Source of the DNA: JAJPJX01 sp964568355
GTDB taxonomy: Bacteria; Acidobacteriota; Terriglobia; Bryobacterales; Bryobacteraceae
Direction of reading: 5' to 3'
DNA: 7,882 bases
NCBI GenBank assembly: GCA_964568355.1
Contig: CAZMRK010000736.1
Span: forward strand, 1-7,882
The notes below the pieces were generated by a model, which saw only the letters and a list, made by a program, of their open reading frames with translations, searched no databases and was not told the origin of the DNA. Below, piece by piece: positions 1 through 6,690 of the stretch. The stretch's first letter is position 1, and every line of letters begins with the position of its first letter. The translations under genes were made by a program, and so were the position numbers.

Positions 1-1
1 A

Positions 2-487
2 AGCTACATCCACCCCATTACGATTCTCTCCACGCTGCCTTCGGCCGGTGTGGGTGCGATTCTGGCGCTGTTGATAACAGGCAACGACCTTACGGTCATC
101 GCCCTGATCGGCATCATTCTGCTGATCGGCATCGTCAAGAAAAACGCAATCATGATGATCGATTTCGCGCTCGAAGCCGAGCGCATTGAAGGAAAAGGTC
201 CGGACGAATCCATCTATCAGGCCTGCCTGCTGCGATTCCGTCCAATCATGATGACCACCATGGCTGCTTTGCTGGGCGGCGTGCCTCTGGCCCTGGGCAC
301 AGGCGTGGGTTCCGAACTGCGGCGCCCGCTCGGCATCACGATCGTTGGCGGCCTGATTCTGAGCCAGGTATTGACCCTCTACACGACGCCGGTGGTGTAT
401 CTCTTCTTTGACCGCCTGGCCCGGCGCCTGCGCCCCGCGAGCGTCCCCAATCCCGCGCGACAGCCGCTGCCATCGGAGCAATCGTGA
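2..487 (+). CDS. mdtB: RND efflux pump inner-membrane subunit, MdtB-like (3' end only)
   Basis: This is the C-terminal 161 residues of a resistance-nodulation-division (HAE-1 type) proton-driven drug exporter; the rest lies before the window, and the reading frame enters at base 2. Visible motifs are SYIHPITILSTLPSAG, then GIVKKNAIMMIDFA in the following membrane helix. The second lysine of that motif matches the proton-relay lysine of AcrB (K940). FRPIMMTTMAALLGG and GSELRRPLGITIVGG follow, then the final helix LTLYTTPVVYLFFD. The tail is short, basic and proline-rich. The next gene starts inside its stop codon (GTGA overlap), so the two are translated together. In MdtABC-type systems, MdtB and MdtC form a mixed trimer with the adaptor MdtA. 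The MdtB label rests on gene order plus this C-terminus; it could equally be called an MdtC paralogue. Confidence 0.9.
   Translation, partial: SYIHPITILSTLPSAGVGAILALLITGNDLTVIALIGIILLIGIVKKNAIMMIDFALEAERIEGKGPDESIYQACLLRFRPIMMTTMAALLGGVPLALGTGVGSELRRPLGITIVGGLILSQVLTLYTTPVVYLFFDRLARRLRPASVPNPARQPLPSEQS
475..487 (+). promoter_or_regulatory. Ribosome binding site and GTGA stop/start overlap
   Basis: GGAG at 475-478 lies five bases before the GTG start at 484. The start codon overlaps the TGA stop (485-487) of the preceding RND gene. This arrangement is typical of translational coupling and fixes the start of the second RND gene. Confidence 0.75.
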
Positions 488-3400
488 GCATCTCGGCGCC
501 ATTCATTCGCCGCCCGGTAGCGACTTCGCTGCTTACCGCCGGTCTGGCGCTGGCCGGCGCCATTGCGTATCGCCTGCTGCCGGTATCACCGCTCCCGGAG
601 GTGGAATTCCCCACCATCCAGGTGAGCGCGGGCCTGCCGGGCGCGAGTCCGGAAACCATGGCATCGGCGGTCGCCACTCCCCTGGAGCGACAGTTCGGAC
701 GCATTGCCGGGGTCACCGAGATGACGTCTTCGAGCGGCCTGGGGCGAACCTCGATTACGCTTCAGTTCGACCTAAACCGGGATATCGATGCCGCCGCGCG
801 GGATGTCCAGGCGGCCATCAACGCCGCTCGCGGGCAGTTGCCGCAGAATCTGCCCATGAATCCGACCTATCGCAAGGTCAACCCGGCTGATTCACCCATC
901 ATGATCCTGGCGCTCACCTCGGACCGCTATCAATTGAGCCGCCTGTACGACGTCGCCGATTCGATTCTGGCGCAGAAGCTTTCTCAGGTGGAGGGTATTG
1001 GGCAGGTCTCGGTCGGCGGAGGAGCGAAACCGGCTGTGCGCGTGCAGTTGAATGCCGGCGCTCTGAATGGCTACGGCATCGGCTCCGACCAGGTGCGGAA
1101 CATCCTCTCCACGGCCAACGCCAACCGACCCAAGGGTATGATCTCCAGCGCCACGGATACCTGGGAGATCGATTCGACGGACCAACTCTACAAAGCGTCC
1201 GAGTATCGCCGCCTGATCGTCGCCTATCATAATGGCGCGGCCGTGCGGTTGGGCGATATCGCTGATGTGCAGGACTCGGTGGAGGATCGCCGCAACGCCG
1301 GCCTGACCAACGGCAAACCCGCTGTGCTGCTTATCCTGAGTCGCCAACCCGCCGCCAACATGATCGAGACGGTCGATCGCGTGCGCGAGATGCTGCCGGT
1401 CCTGCAGGCCTCGATTCCCCCGGCGATCAAGCTCGCGGTGGTCAATGACCGGACCGTGACCATCCGCGCCTCGATTGAGGACGTCCAGTCTACGCTGGTG
1501 CTTTCGGTGGGTTTGGTGATCCTGGTCGTCTTTCTGTTTCTTCGTAACGGTTGGGCCACCTTTATCCCGAGTATTGCCGTTCCACTCTCTCTCTTGGGCA
1601 CGTTCGGGGTTATGTATCTGGTGGGGTACAGTCTGGACAACCTCTCGCTGATGGCCCTGACGATCTCGACCGGCTTCGTGGTGGATGATGCCATCGTTGT
1701 GATCGAAAACGTGGCGCGTCACCTGGAGGAGGGCCTTTCGCCTCTGGAGGCCGCGCTGATTGGCTCGCGCGAGGTGGGATTCACTGTGCTTTCGATGAGC
1801 ACCTCGCTGGTCGCCGTCTTCATTCCCATTTTGCTGATGGGCGGCATTGTGGGCCGTCTGTTCCGCGAGTTTGCCATCACCCTGGCGGTGGCGATCGGCA
1901 TGTCGCTGGTGGTGTCGCTGACCACGACTCCCATGATGTGCGCCCGCTTTCTGCGTTCACAGCACAACCGCCCACACGGCCGGGCCTATCGTTTCGGCGA
2001 ACGCATTTTCGATTCGATGCTGGGTGGCTACGAGGTCAGCCTGCGGTGGGTGCTGCGCCATCAGGAGCTTATGCTACTGGTGACTCTGGGGACTATCGCT
2101 TTTAATGTCTACTTATATGTGATCGTGCCCAAGGGCTTCTTTCCGCAGCAGGACACGGGCCGCATGAGCGGATCGATCGTGGGCGCCCAGGATATCTCCT
2201 TCCCGGCGATGCGGGAGAAGCTGACTCAGTTCCTCAGCATTGTGCGTCAGGATCCCGCGGTTTTGAACGTTACTGGCTTCACCGGCGGCTCTTCGATCAA
2301 TACCGGCCGGGCGTTCATCGAGCTGAAGCCCCTGGCGGAGCGGGGAGTAACCGCGGATCAGGTCATCAACCGGCTGCGCGGGAAGCTTGCGCGCGTACCA
2401 GGCGCCAACCTGTTTCTGCAGGCATCGCAGGATATTCGCGTGGGCGGCAGATCGAGCAATTCGCAATATCAGTACACACTGCGTTCGGACAACCTGGATG
2501 ACCTGAGCGAGTGGTCGCGCAAGCTCCTGGCGAAGCTGCGCACGCTGCCCGAGATCCGTGATGCCAACACGGACCAGCAAAATAAGGGGCTGCTCACATC
2601 GCTGGTGATTGACCGCGACACGGCTTCCCGACTCGGGGTTACACCAGAGCTGATTGATCAGAGTCTCTACGATTCCTTCGGCCAACGTCAGGTCTCCACC
2701 ATGTATGCCTCTCTCAACCAGTATCACGTAGTGATGGAGATGGAACCTCCCTTGCAATTGGGCACCGATGTCCTGAAGACGTTTTACGTGCGTTCGGCAA
2801 GCGGAGCAATGGTTCCTCTCAGCGCCTTCTCGCGCCTGGTGCAAAGCAATACGACGCTTGCCGTCAATCACCAGGGTACCTTCCCCGCCATCACGCTTTC
2901 CTTTAATCTGGCGCCAGGGGTTGCGTTGGGAGACGCCGTGGATTCGATCCTCGATGCCGGGCAGGAGATTGGCATGCCTGCCAATGTCCAAGGCAGCTTT
3001 CAGGGCACCGCCCAGGCGTTTCGATCCTCACTGGCTAACGAGCCTTACCTGATTCTGGCGGCGCTGGCCACCGTGTATATCGTGCTGGGTATGCTTTATG
3101 AAAGCTATATCCACCCCATTACGATCCTCTCGACGCTGCCGTCGGCCGGTGTCGGCGCGATCCTGGCGCTGCTCTACTGCCGGGTGGAATTGAGTGTCAT
3201 CGCCCTGATCGGAATCATTCTCCTGATCGGCATCGTCAAAAAGAACGCTATCATGATGATCGATTTTGCCCTGGACGCGGAGCGCAACGAGCATCTCAGC
3301 TCGCGCGACGCAATCTACAAGGCCTGTTGCCTGCGCTTCCGCCCCATCATGATGACCACGATGGCAGCGCTGCTGGGCGGCGTGCCGCTGGCCATCGGTA

Positions 3401-3585
3401 CGGGCACCGGATCGGAGTTGCGGCGGCCTCTCGGCATCACGATCGTGGGCGGCCTGCTGGTGAGCCAGATGCTGACGCTCTACACCACTCCGGTGATCTA
3501 CCTCTACTTAGACAAGTTCCGCTTGTGGGCGTCGCAGCGTATCGCGCGACGGCGCGAACAATACGTGCCGAATCCTTCGGCATAA
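484..3585 (+). CDS. mdtC: RND multidrug efflux pump inner-membrane subunit, MdtC-like
   Basis: Complete 1,033-residue RND transporter, the usual length for the HAE-1 family. It is predicted to sit in the inner membrane and export drugs or small metabolites by proton antiport through a periplasmic adaptor and an outer-membrane channel. It has a first helix (about 10-30), a periplasmic porter loop (about 31-335), helices 2-6 (about 336-490), a second periplasmic loop (about 548-855) and helices 8-12 (about 856-1010). The proton-relay aspartates are D401 and D402 in GFVVDDAIVVIEN, and the relay lysine is K920 in GIVKKNAIMMIDFA. PKGFFPQQDTG (549-559), SQDIRVGGR (648-656) and FGQRQVST (732-739) resemble MdtC closely. 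The GTG start is supported by GGAG at 475-478 and by the four-base overlap with the upstream RND gene. Adaptor and channel genes are not downstream, where a tRNA on the other strand follows, so they must lie upstream or elsewhere. Confidence 0.95.
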   Translation: MSISAPFIRRPVATSLLTAGLALAGAIAYRLLPVSPLPEVEFPTIQVSAGLPGASPETMASAVATPLERQFGRIAGVTEMTSSSGLGRTSITLQFDLNRDIDAAARDVQAAINAARGQLPQNLPMNPTYRKVNPADSPIMILALTSDRYQLSRLYDVADSILAQKLSQVEGIGQVSVGGGAKPAVRVQLNAGALNGYGIGSDQVRNILSTANANRPKGMISSATDTWEIDSTDQLYKASEYRRLIVAYHNGAAVRLGDIADVQDSVEDRRNAGLTNGKPAVLLILSRQPAANMIETVDRVREMLPVLQASIPPAIKLAVVNDRTVTIRASIEDVQSTLVLSVGLVILVVFLFLRNGWATFIPSIAVPLSLLGTFGVMYLVGYSLDNLSLMALTISTGFVVDDAIVVIENVARHLEEGLSPLEAALIGSREVGFTVLSMSTSLVAVFIPILLMGGIVGRLFREFAITLAVAIGMSLVVSLTTTPMMCARFLRSQHNRPHGRAYRFGERIFDSMLGGYEVSLRWVLRHQELMLLVTLGTIAFNVYLYVIVPKGFFPQQDTGRMSGSIVGAQDISFPAMREKLTQFLSIVRQDPAVLNVTGFTGGSSINTGRAFIELKPLAERGVTADQVINRLRGKLARVPGANLFLQASQDIRVGGRSSNSQYQYTLRSDNLDDLSEWSRKLLAKLRTLPEIRDANTDQQNKGLLTSLVIDRDTASRLGVTPELIDQSLYDSFGQRQVSTMYASLNQYHVVMEMEPPLQLGTDVLKTFYVRSASGAMVPLSAFSRLVQSNTTLAVNHQGTFPAITLSFNLAPGVALGDAVDSILDAGQEIGMPANVQGSFQGTAQAFRSSLANEPYLILAALATVYIVLGMLYESYIHPITILSTLPSAGVGAILALLYCRVELSVIALIGIILLIGIVKKNAIMMIDFALDAERNEHLSSRDAIYKACCLRFRPIMMTTMAALLGGVPLAIGTGTGSELRRPLGITIVGGLLVSQMLTLYTTPVIYLYLDKFRLWASQRIARRREQYVPNPSA
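3102..3522 (+). repeat. Paralogous segment matching bases 1-421
   Basis: This part of the second RND gene aligns without gaps to bases 1-421 of the first, at a constant offset of 3,101. Over 139 encoded residues I count 27 differences by eye, about 80% identity. They cluster in two short stretches, residues 25-31 and 58-73 of the first protein's visible part. In the first 60 bases all six DNA differences fall at third codon positions and are silent. This is an old gene duplication kept alike by selection, not a mobile repeat. Confidence 0.85.
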
Positions 3586-3641
3586 ACATACGCGCCTATG
3601 GCGTACTCAAAAGTCGTCGTGCTTCAGGTTGAGGAATGGAA

Positions 3642-3718
3642 TGGTGGCGGCGGGGAGACTCGAACTCCCGACCTAGGGATTATGAGACCCTCGCTCTAGC
3701 CAGCTGAGCTACACCGCC
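3642..3718 (-). tRNA. tRNA-Met (anticodon CAU), elongator type
   Basis: The minus strand folds into a full cloverleaf of 77 bases. The acceptor stem is GGCGGTG/CGCCGCC (one G-U pair), followed by discriminator A and encoded CCA (3642-3644). The D arm is GCTCAGCTGGCTAGAGC. The anticodon loop is CTCATAA with anticodon CAT, the variable loop is AGGTC, and the T arm is GGGAG-TTCGAGT-CTCCC. The G1-C72 pair and lack of the three G-C pairs next to the loop argue against the initiator tRNA. The 5' half closely resembles known bacterial elongator tRNA-Met. A CAU anticodon can also belong to tRNA-Ile2, whose C is modified by TilS, so that remains a less likely alternative. One oddity is that positions 31 and 39, at the top of the anticodon stem, form a T-T mismatch. 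Confidence 0.93.
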
Positions 3719-3746
3719 GGGGGAGGAGTTACGGGATACGTTCTCC

Positions 3747-3775
3747 AGTTTAGCAGAAGGCTATCACGTTCCCAA
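3747..3775 (-). promoter_or_regulatory. Putative sigma-70-type promoter for the tRNA gene
   Basis: Reading the minus strand, TTGGGA (3775-3770) is followed after 17 bases by TAAACT (3752-3747). Each box matches four of six consensus bases, and the spacing is ideal. Transcription would begin near 3740, about 20 bases before the tRNA. The match is moderate and only the position makes it persuasive. Confidence 0.45.
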
Positions 3776-3809
3776 AATCGCTCCAGGGCCGGCCGCCAGT
3801 CCGATCCGT

Positions 3810-3815
3810 TACAAT
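3810..3815 (+). promoter_or_regulatory. Putative -10 box for the aminotransferase gene
   Basis: TACAAT matches five of six -10 consensus bases and would start a transcript near 3822, leaving a leader of about 30 bases that contains the ribosome binding site. There is no recognisable -35 box 16-18 bases upstream, where the sequence is GC-rich (GGGCCGGCCGCC), so any -35 contact would be weak or depend on an activator. Confidence 0.3.
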
Positions 3816-3840
3816 AACTTCACGCCGGAATACGACGCTT

Positions 3841-3847
3841 AGGAGGT
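3841..3847 (+). promoter_or_regulatory. Strong ribosome binding site AGGAGGT
   Basis: A near-perfect Shine-Dalgarno sequence (AGGAGGT) ends four bases before the GTG at 3852. It decides that the GTG, and not a later codon, is the start, and so shows that the twin-arginine N-terminus is really translated. Confidence 0.85.
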
Positions 3848-3851
3848 CTCC

Positions 3852-5114
3852 GTGCAACGCCGCAGCTTTTTGAGAAATGCAGCCGGACTGGCATTCTTCC
3901 GCCCGGACTCGATCGAACGGGCCCGCGCCGCCACCTCGGGCGACCGCCGCTCGCCGGAGGAGGTAGCCCGCGACGAAGACTTCTGGCGCGAGATTCAGTC
4001 TGCTTTCACGCTCGATCGCAACCTCATCAACCTGAACAACGGCGGCGTGAGTCCTTCTCCACGAATCGTGCAGGACGCTATGCGGCGGTATCTCGAGTTC
4101 AGCAACCAGGCGCCAAGTTACACCATGTGGCGCATCCTGGAACCGGAGATCGAAGCCGTACGCCGGCGGCTCGCCGCCAATTTCGGCTGTGACCCGGAGG
4201 AGATGGCGATCACCCGCAACGCCTCCGAATCGCTGGAAATCTGCCAATTGGGTCTGGATCTCAAGGCCGGCGATGAAGTCCTCACCACCGATCAAGACTA
4301 TCCGCGCATGATGACCACCTGGCGACAGCGGGAGCGACGCGACGGAATCGTACTCAAAACCATCTCCTTTCCAACGCCGCCACCGTCGCTCGATTTCCTT
4401 TATGAGGCCTTCGAGCGTGCCGTCACGCCGCGCACGCGTGTCATTCTCCTCTGCCACGTCACCAACCTGACGGGACAGATCTTTCCGGTCCAGCGAATCT
4501 GCCGCATGGCGCGCAGCCGCGGGATCGAGGCCATTGTGGACGGCTCCCACGCCTATGCGCACTTCCCGTTCCGCTGCGCGGATCTGGATTGCGATTACTA
4601 CGGCACCAGCTTGCACAAGTGGCTGCTCGCGCCACATGGCACGGGCTTCTTGTATGTGCGCCGGGAGAAGATCCGGAAGCTCTGGCCTCTCATGGCCGCC
4701 CCCAAGGAGATGGACGGCAATATCCGCAAGTTTGAGGAGATCGGCACCCACCCTGCGGCCAACCACAACGCTATCGCTGAAGCGCTCACCTTTCACGAGA
4801 CCATCGGTGGAGATCGCAAAGCTGCCCGAATGCGCTACCTCAAAGAGATCTGGACGGGCCGCCTGGGAAGCGTCTCCGGCGTCCGCATCCTGACCAGCCC
4901 CGATCCACGGCAAAGCTGCGGCCTTGCCTCGCTCTCGGTGGAAGGCAAGGATCCCGGCCTCCTGGTCGGGAAACTCTGGGAGCAATACCGCATCATCGTG
5001 ACGCCGATTGTCCACCCGCAGTTCAAGGCCATTCGCGTGACGCCGAATATCTACACTACGCTTGAGGAGATCGATACTTTCTGCACGGCGCTCGAAAAGA
5101 TTATCCGCGCTTGA
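3852..5114 (+). CDS. Tat-tagged class V aminotransferase-fold PLP enzyme
   Basis: This 420-residue fold-type I PLP enzyme belongs to the class V aminotransferase/isopenicillin-N-epimerase/cysteine-desulfurase-like group. The N-terminus MQRRSFLRNAAGLAFF carries a twin-arginine (RRxFLR) motif with a possible cleavage area near residues 25-28, suggesting Tat export with the cofactor already bound. The enzyme domain starts near residue 40. NNGGVSPSP (62-70) and TRNASESLE (121-129) fit the N-terminal substrate and phosphate-binding parts. D230 in VDGSHAYAHF should contact the PLP ring, K256 in TSLHKWLLAPHGTG should form the Schiff base, and R396 in IRVTPNIYTT is placed to bind a substrate carboxylate. 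The hydrophobic stretch after the arginines is unusually short. Substrate and reaction cannot be read from sequence: transaminase, epimerase, lyase and the PvdN-type periplasmic reaction are all possible. It meets the next gene tail to tail with a 14-base overlap. Confidence 0.9.
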   Translation: MQRRSFLRNAAGLAFFRPDSIERARAATSGDRRSPEEVARDEDFWREIQSAFTLDRNLINLNNGGVSPSPRIVQDAMRRYLEFSNQAPSYTMWRILEPEIEAVRRRLAANFGCDPEEMAITRNASESLEICQLGLDLKAGDEVLTTDQDYPRMMTTWRQRERRDGIVLKTISFPTPPPSLDFLYEAFERAVTPRTRVILLCHVTNLTGQIFPVQRICRMARSRGIEAIVDGSHAYAHFPFRCADLDCDYYGTSLHKWLLAPHGTGFLYVRREKIRKLWPLMAAPKEMDGNIRKFEEIGTHPAANHNAIAEALTFHETIGGDRKAARMRYLKEIWTGRLGSVSGVRILTSPDPRQSCGLASLSVEGKDPGLLVGKLWEQYRIIVTPIVHPQFKAIRVTPNIYTTLEEIDTFCTALEKIIRA

Positions 5115-6669
5115 GCGCGCCCAGGTCGTCCAGAATCACCTGGGCGCAGTTGTAGCCGGCCAGTCCGGTGATGTTTCCGCCAGGATGGCAGCAGGCACCA
5201 CACAGGTACAAGCCCTTTGGAAGCGCCCGGTATTGCCCTGCGCCAGGGAACGGCCGATCGTAGCCGACCTGGCCATCCGTGAATGCACCTACTAACAGAT
5301 CTCCTTCCTGCATGTTGGGAAAGGTTCGCTCGGTATCGAGGGGGCTCCGCGCAAACCAGTGGCGCACACTAGCCTTCAGATCCGGTGCATACTCCGACCA
5401 GGCATCCAGCATCGCCTGGCCGTGCCGCTCGCGCTCGCTGTCCCAATTGGCGGGGTCGCCACCCAGATGGTAGGGTAGCTTCTCCCAGAGGAACGCCGTA
5501 TGCTTGCCTGCCGGCGCCTGCGAAGGGTCGAAGCGTGTAGGACAACTACCCCACATCACCGGAGGAGGGATGGTCCCCGCTTCGTGATGCCGCACGATCT
5601 CTGGAAATTGTTCGAAACTCTCCAGTCCCAGAATGACCATGAACGCATGTGCCAGTTCGGGATGGCGCTCCTCCGCCCGATAGTGCGGCCGCTCCTCCAG
5701 ATTCACATATAGCCCGAACAGCGGAGCCAACAGGTTATAACGGTACCGGCGAGCCCGTTCGCGCCACTCGGCAGGTAGTTGGTCTTCCTCCAGCAACTCC
5801 AGAAATGTCTGTTGGGGATTCAGGCCGGAGACTACAAAATGCCGCGCCCGGTGGATCTCGCCGTCCGCGGTCTGAACGCCCACGACCCTTCCGCCCTCTA
5901 CCAGGATCCGCTGCGGAGTCCGCTGAAGCTGGATCTCGCCGCCGGTTTCCGTCACCGCCCTCACCAACGCCTGAGCTAAGGCTGCGGATCCTCCCACGCA
6001 CATCTGCGCCTTGCCGGGATTGGCTAGCAGTGCCGCGATATGATGCCCAAAGCCGCGGCAGCGAAGATCTACCTCGCGCAGGCCATTGAAGAACAACAGT
6101 CCCGCCTGCACTACCGGATGCTCCAGTTCCCGCAACACAAACTCCAGGGGCGAAAGTGCGCTCACTTCGAGGAGCAGGCGTCCTTCTGCGCTCCTCTCCA
6201 GCCTGGCGATGCGCCGCTCGGGAGGCTCTGGTGGGGTCTGGCTCTCCGGGATCAGAATACGTTCCACGATCGGCAGGAAATCATCGCGCCATCGCCGCAG
6301 CGTGGCCTCATCCCGAGCGCTGAAGCGGCCGAAGGAGGCCGCTGTTCGTTCGAAGTCTGTCCACCACTCGAGCGCGTCGCCATTTTTCAGGATCAGAGCG
6401 ACGTTGAGTTCGGGCTCCAGGTACACGGCCCCGCGCCTTTCGAGTTCCAGGTCGCGGTACCAGGGCATCCGGTTGAGGGCGCGGTGATAGAAGGAATGAG
6501 TGTTGTGGAGAAACCCCGGATGCGCTGGATCTTCCTCGGTAGTGAGTCCTCCGCCCGCCACGGCGCGACGCTCCAGACAAAGTGCACTCATGCCGGCCCG
6601 TCCGAGATAGGCTTGCAACACCAGGCTGTTGTGCCCGGCTCCCAGAATAATCCCGTCGTAAATGGCCAC
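5101..6669 (-). CDS. FAD-dependent oxidoreductase, PYROXD2/phytoene-desaturase-like
   Basis: This 522-residue flavoprotein belongs to the amine-oxidase/phytoene-dehydrogenase superfamily (COG1233 type). An N-terminal FAD-binding Rossmann segment, YDGIILGAGHNSLV (4-17), ends in ALCLERR (29-35), whose Glu should bind the ribose of ADP. The partner FAD motif lies at the C-terminus: GLYLCGACCHPGGNITG followed by LAGYN (486-506). A central GGSAALAQALV (226-236) fits the family pattern. It should catalyse oxidation or desaturation of an unknown substrate. No signal peptide is seen, so it is probably cytoplasmic. The frame is open back to 6822, but that extension has no domain and would cross the divergent nitrilase gene. 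The GTG at 6669, four codons before the Rossmann strand, is the best start, although it has no clear ribosome binding site. Oddities: Ser replaces the third glycine of GxGxxG, and the C-terminal motif contains CGACC. Confidence 0.9.
   Translation of the reverse strand: MAIYDGIILGAGHNSLVLQAYLGRAGMSALCLERRAVAGGGLTTEEDPAHPGFLHNTHSFYHRALNRMPWYRDLELERRGAVYLEPELNVALILKNGDALEWWTDFERTAASFGRFSARDEATLRRWRDDFLPIVERILIPESQTPPEPPERRIARLERSAEGRLLLEVSALSPLEFVLRELEHPVVQAGLLFFNGLREVDLRCRGFGHHIAALLANPGKAQMCVGGSAALAQALVRAVTETGGEIQLQRTPQRILVEGGRVVGVQTADGEIHRARHFVVSGLNPQQTFLELLEEDQLPAEWRERARRYRYNLLAPLFGLYVNLEERPHYRAEERHPELAHAFMVILGLESFEQFPEIVRHHEAGTIPPPVMWGSCPTRFDPSQAPAGKHTAFLWEKLPYHLGGDPANWDSERERHGQAMLDAWSEYAPDLKASVRHWFARSPLDTERTFPNMQEGDLLVGAFTDGQVGYDRPFPGAGQYRALPKGLYLCGACCHPGGNITGLAGYNCAQVILDDLGALKRG
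5106..5119 (-). terminator. GC-rich hairpin at the convergent stop codons, possible terminator
   Basis: CGCGC (5106-5110) pairs with GCGCG (5115-5119) across a TTGA loop, so the stop of the plus-strand gene sits in the loop. On the minus strand the stem is followed by GATAATCTTTT, so it might weakly terminate transcription of the FAD oxidoreductase gene. The stem is only five base pairs and the T run begins several bases late, so it is not a canonical intrinsic terminator. Confidence 0.25.
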
Positions 6670-6690
6670 AATATAATGTAGCCTGACCGT
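6670..6690. promoter_or_regulatory. Divergent 21-base promoter region
   Basis: This is the only AT-rich patch between the divergent FAD oxidoreductase and nitrilase genes. The plus strand carries a perfect TATAAT at 6672-6677; transcription would begin about seven bases later, leaving almost no leader before the ATG at 6691. The minus strand carries TACATT at 6680-6675, from which a transcript would start at or next to the GTG at 6669. Neither gene shows a Shine-Dalgarno sequence, and no good -35 box was found on either side. Both could be leaderless or nearly so. Confidence 0.4.

Noticed and set aside
892..1722. 276-codon minus-strand frame rich in His, Asp and Arg inside the RND gene
   Set aside because: The composition is typical of a complement-strand shadow of membrane-protein codons, and no motif is visible. 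The same holds for the 292-codon frame at 2113-2991.
1..3585. Matching RND segments as a mobile or recombination repeat
   Set aside because: The match is in frame, gap-free and mainly differs at silent third positions, which is explained by paralogy of MdtB/MdtC-type genes.
3586..3625. Hairpin GCGCC-TAT-GGCGT as terminator for the RND operon or the tRNA
   Set aside because: The stem is about five base pairs (one G-T) with a three-base loop, and no T run follows on either strand.
3586..3851. tRNA gene as integration site of a genomic island
   Set aside because: No integrase gene, no repeat of the tRNA 3' end elsewhere in the window, and no change in base composition across it was noticed.
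3750..5015. 421-codon open frame on the minus strand opposite the PLP enzyme
   Set aside because: It lies wholly antisense to a gene with clear motifs and a strong ribosome binding site, runs through the -35 region's flank, and its translation shows no recognisable domain. Long shadow frames are expected in GC-rich DNA.
6040..6681. 213-codon plus-strand frame opposite the FAD oxidoreductase
   Set aside because: Antisense to the Rossmann-fold coding region, with no domain and no ribosome binding site. It is a shadow frame.
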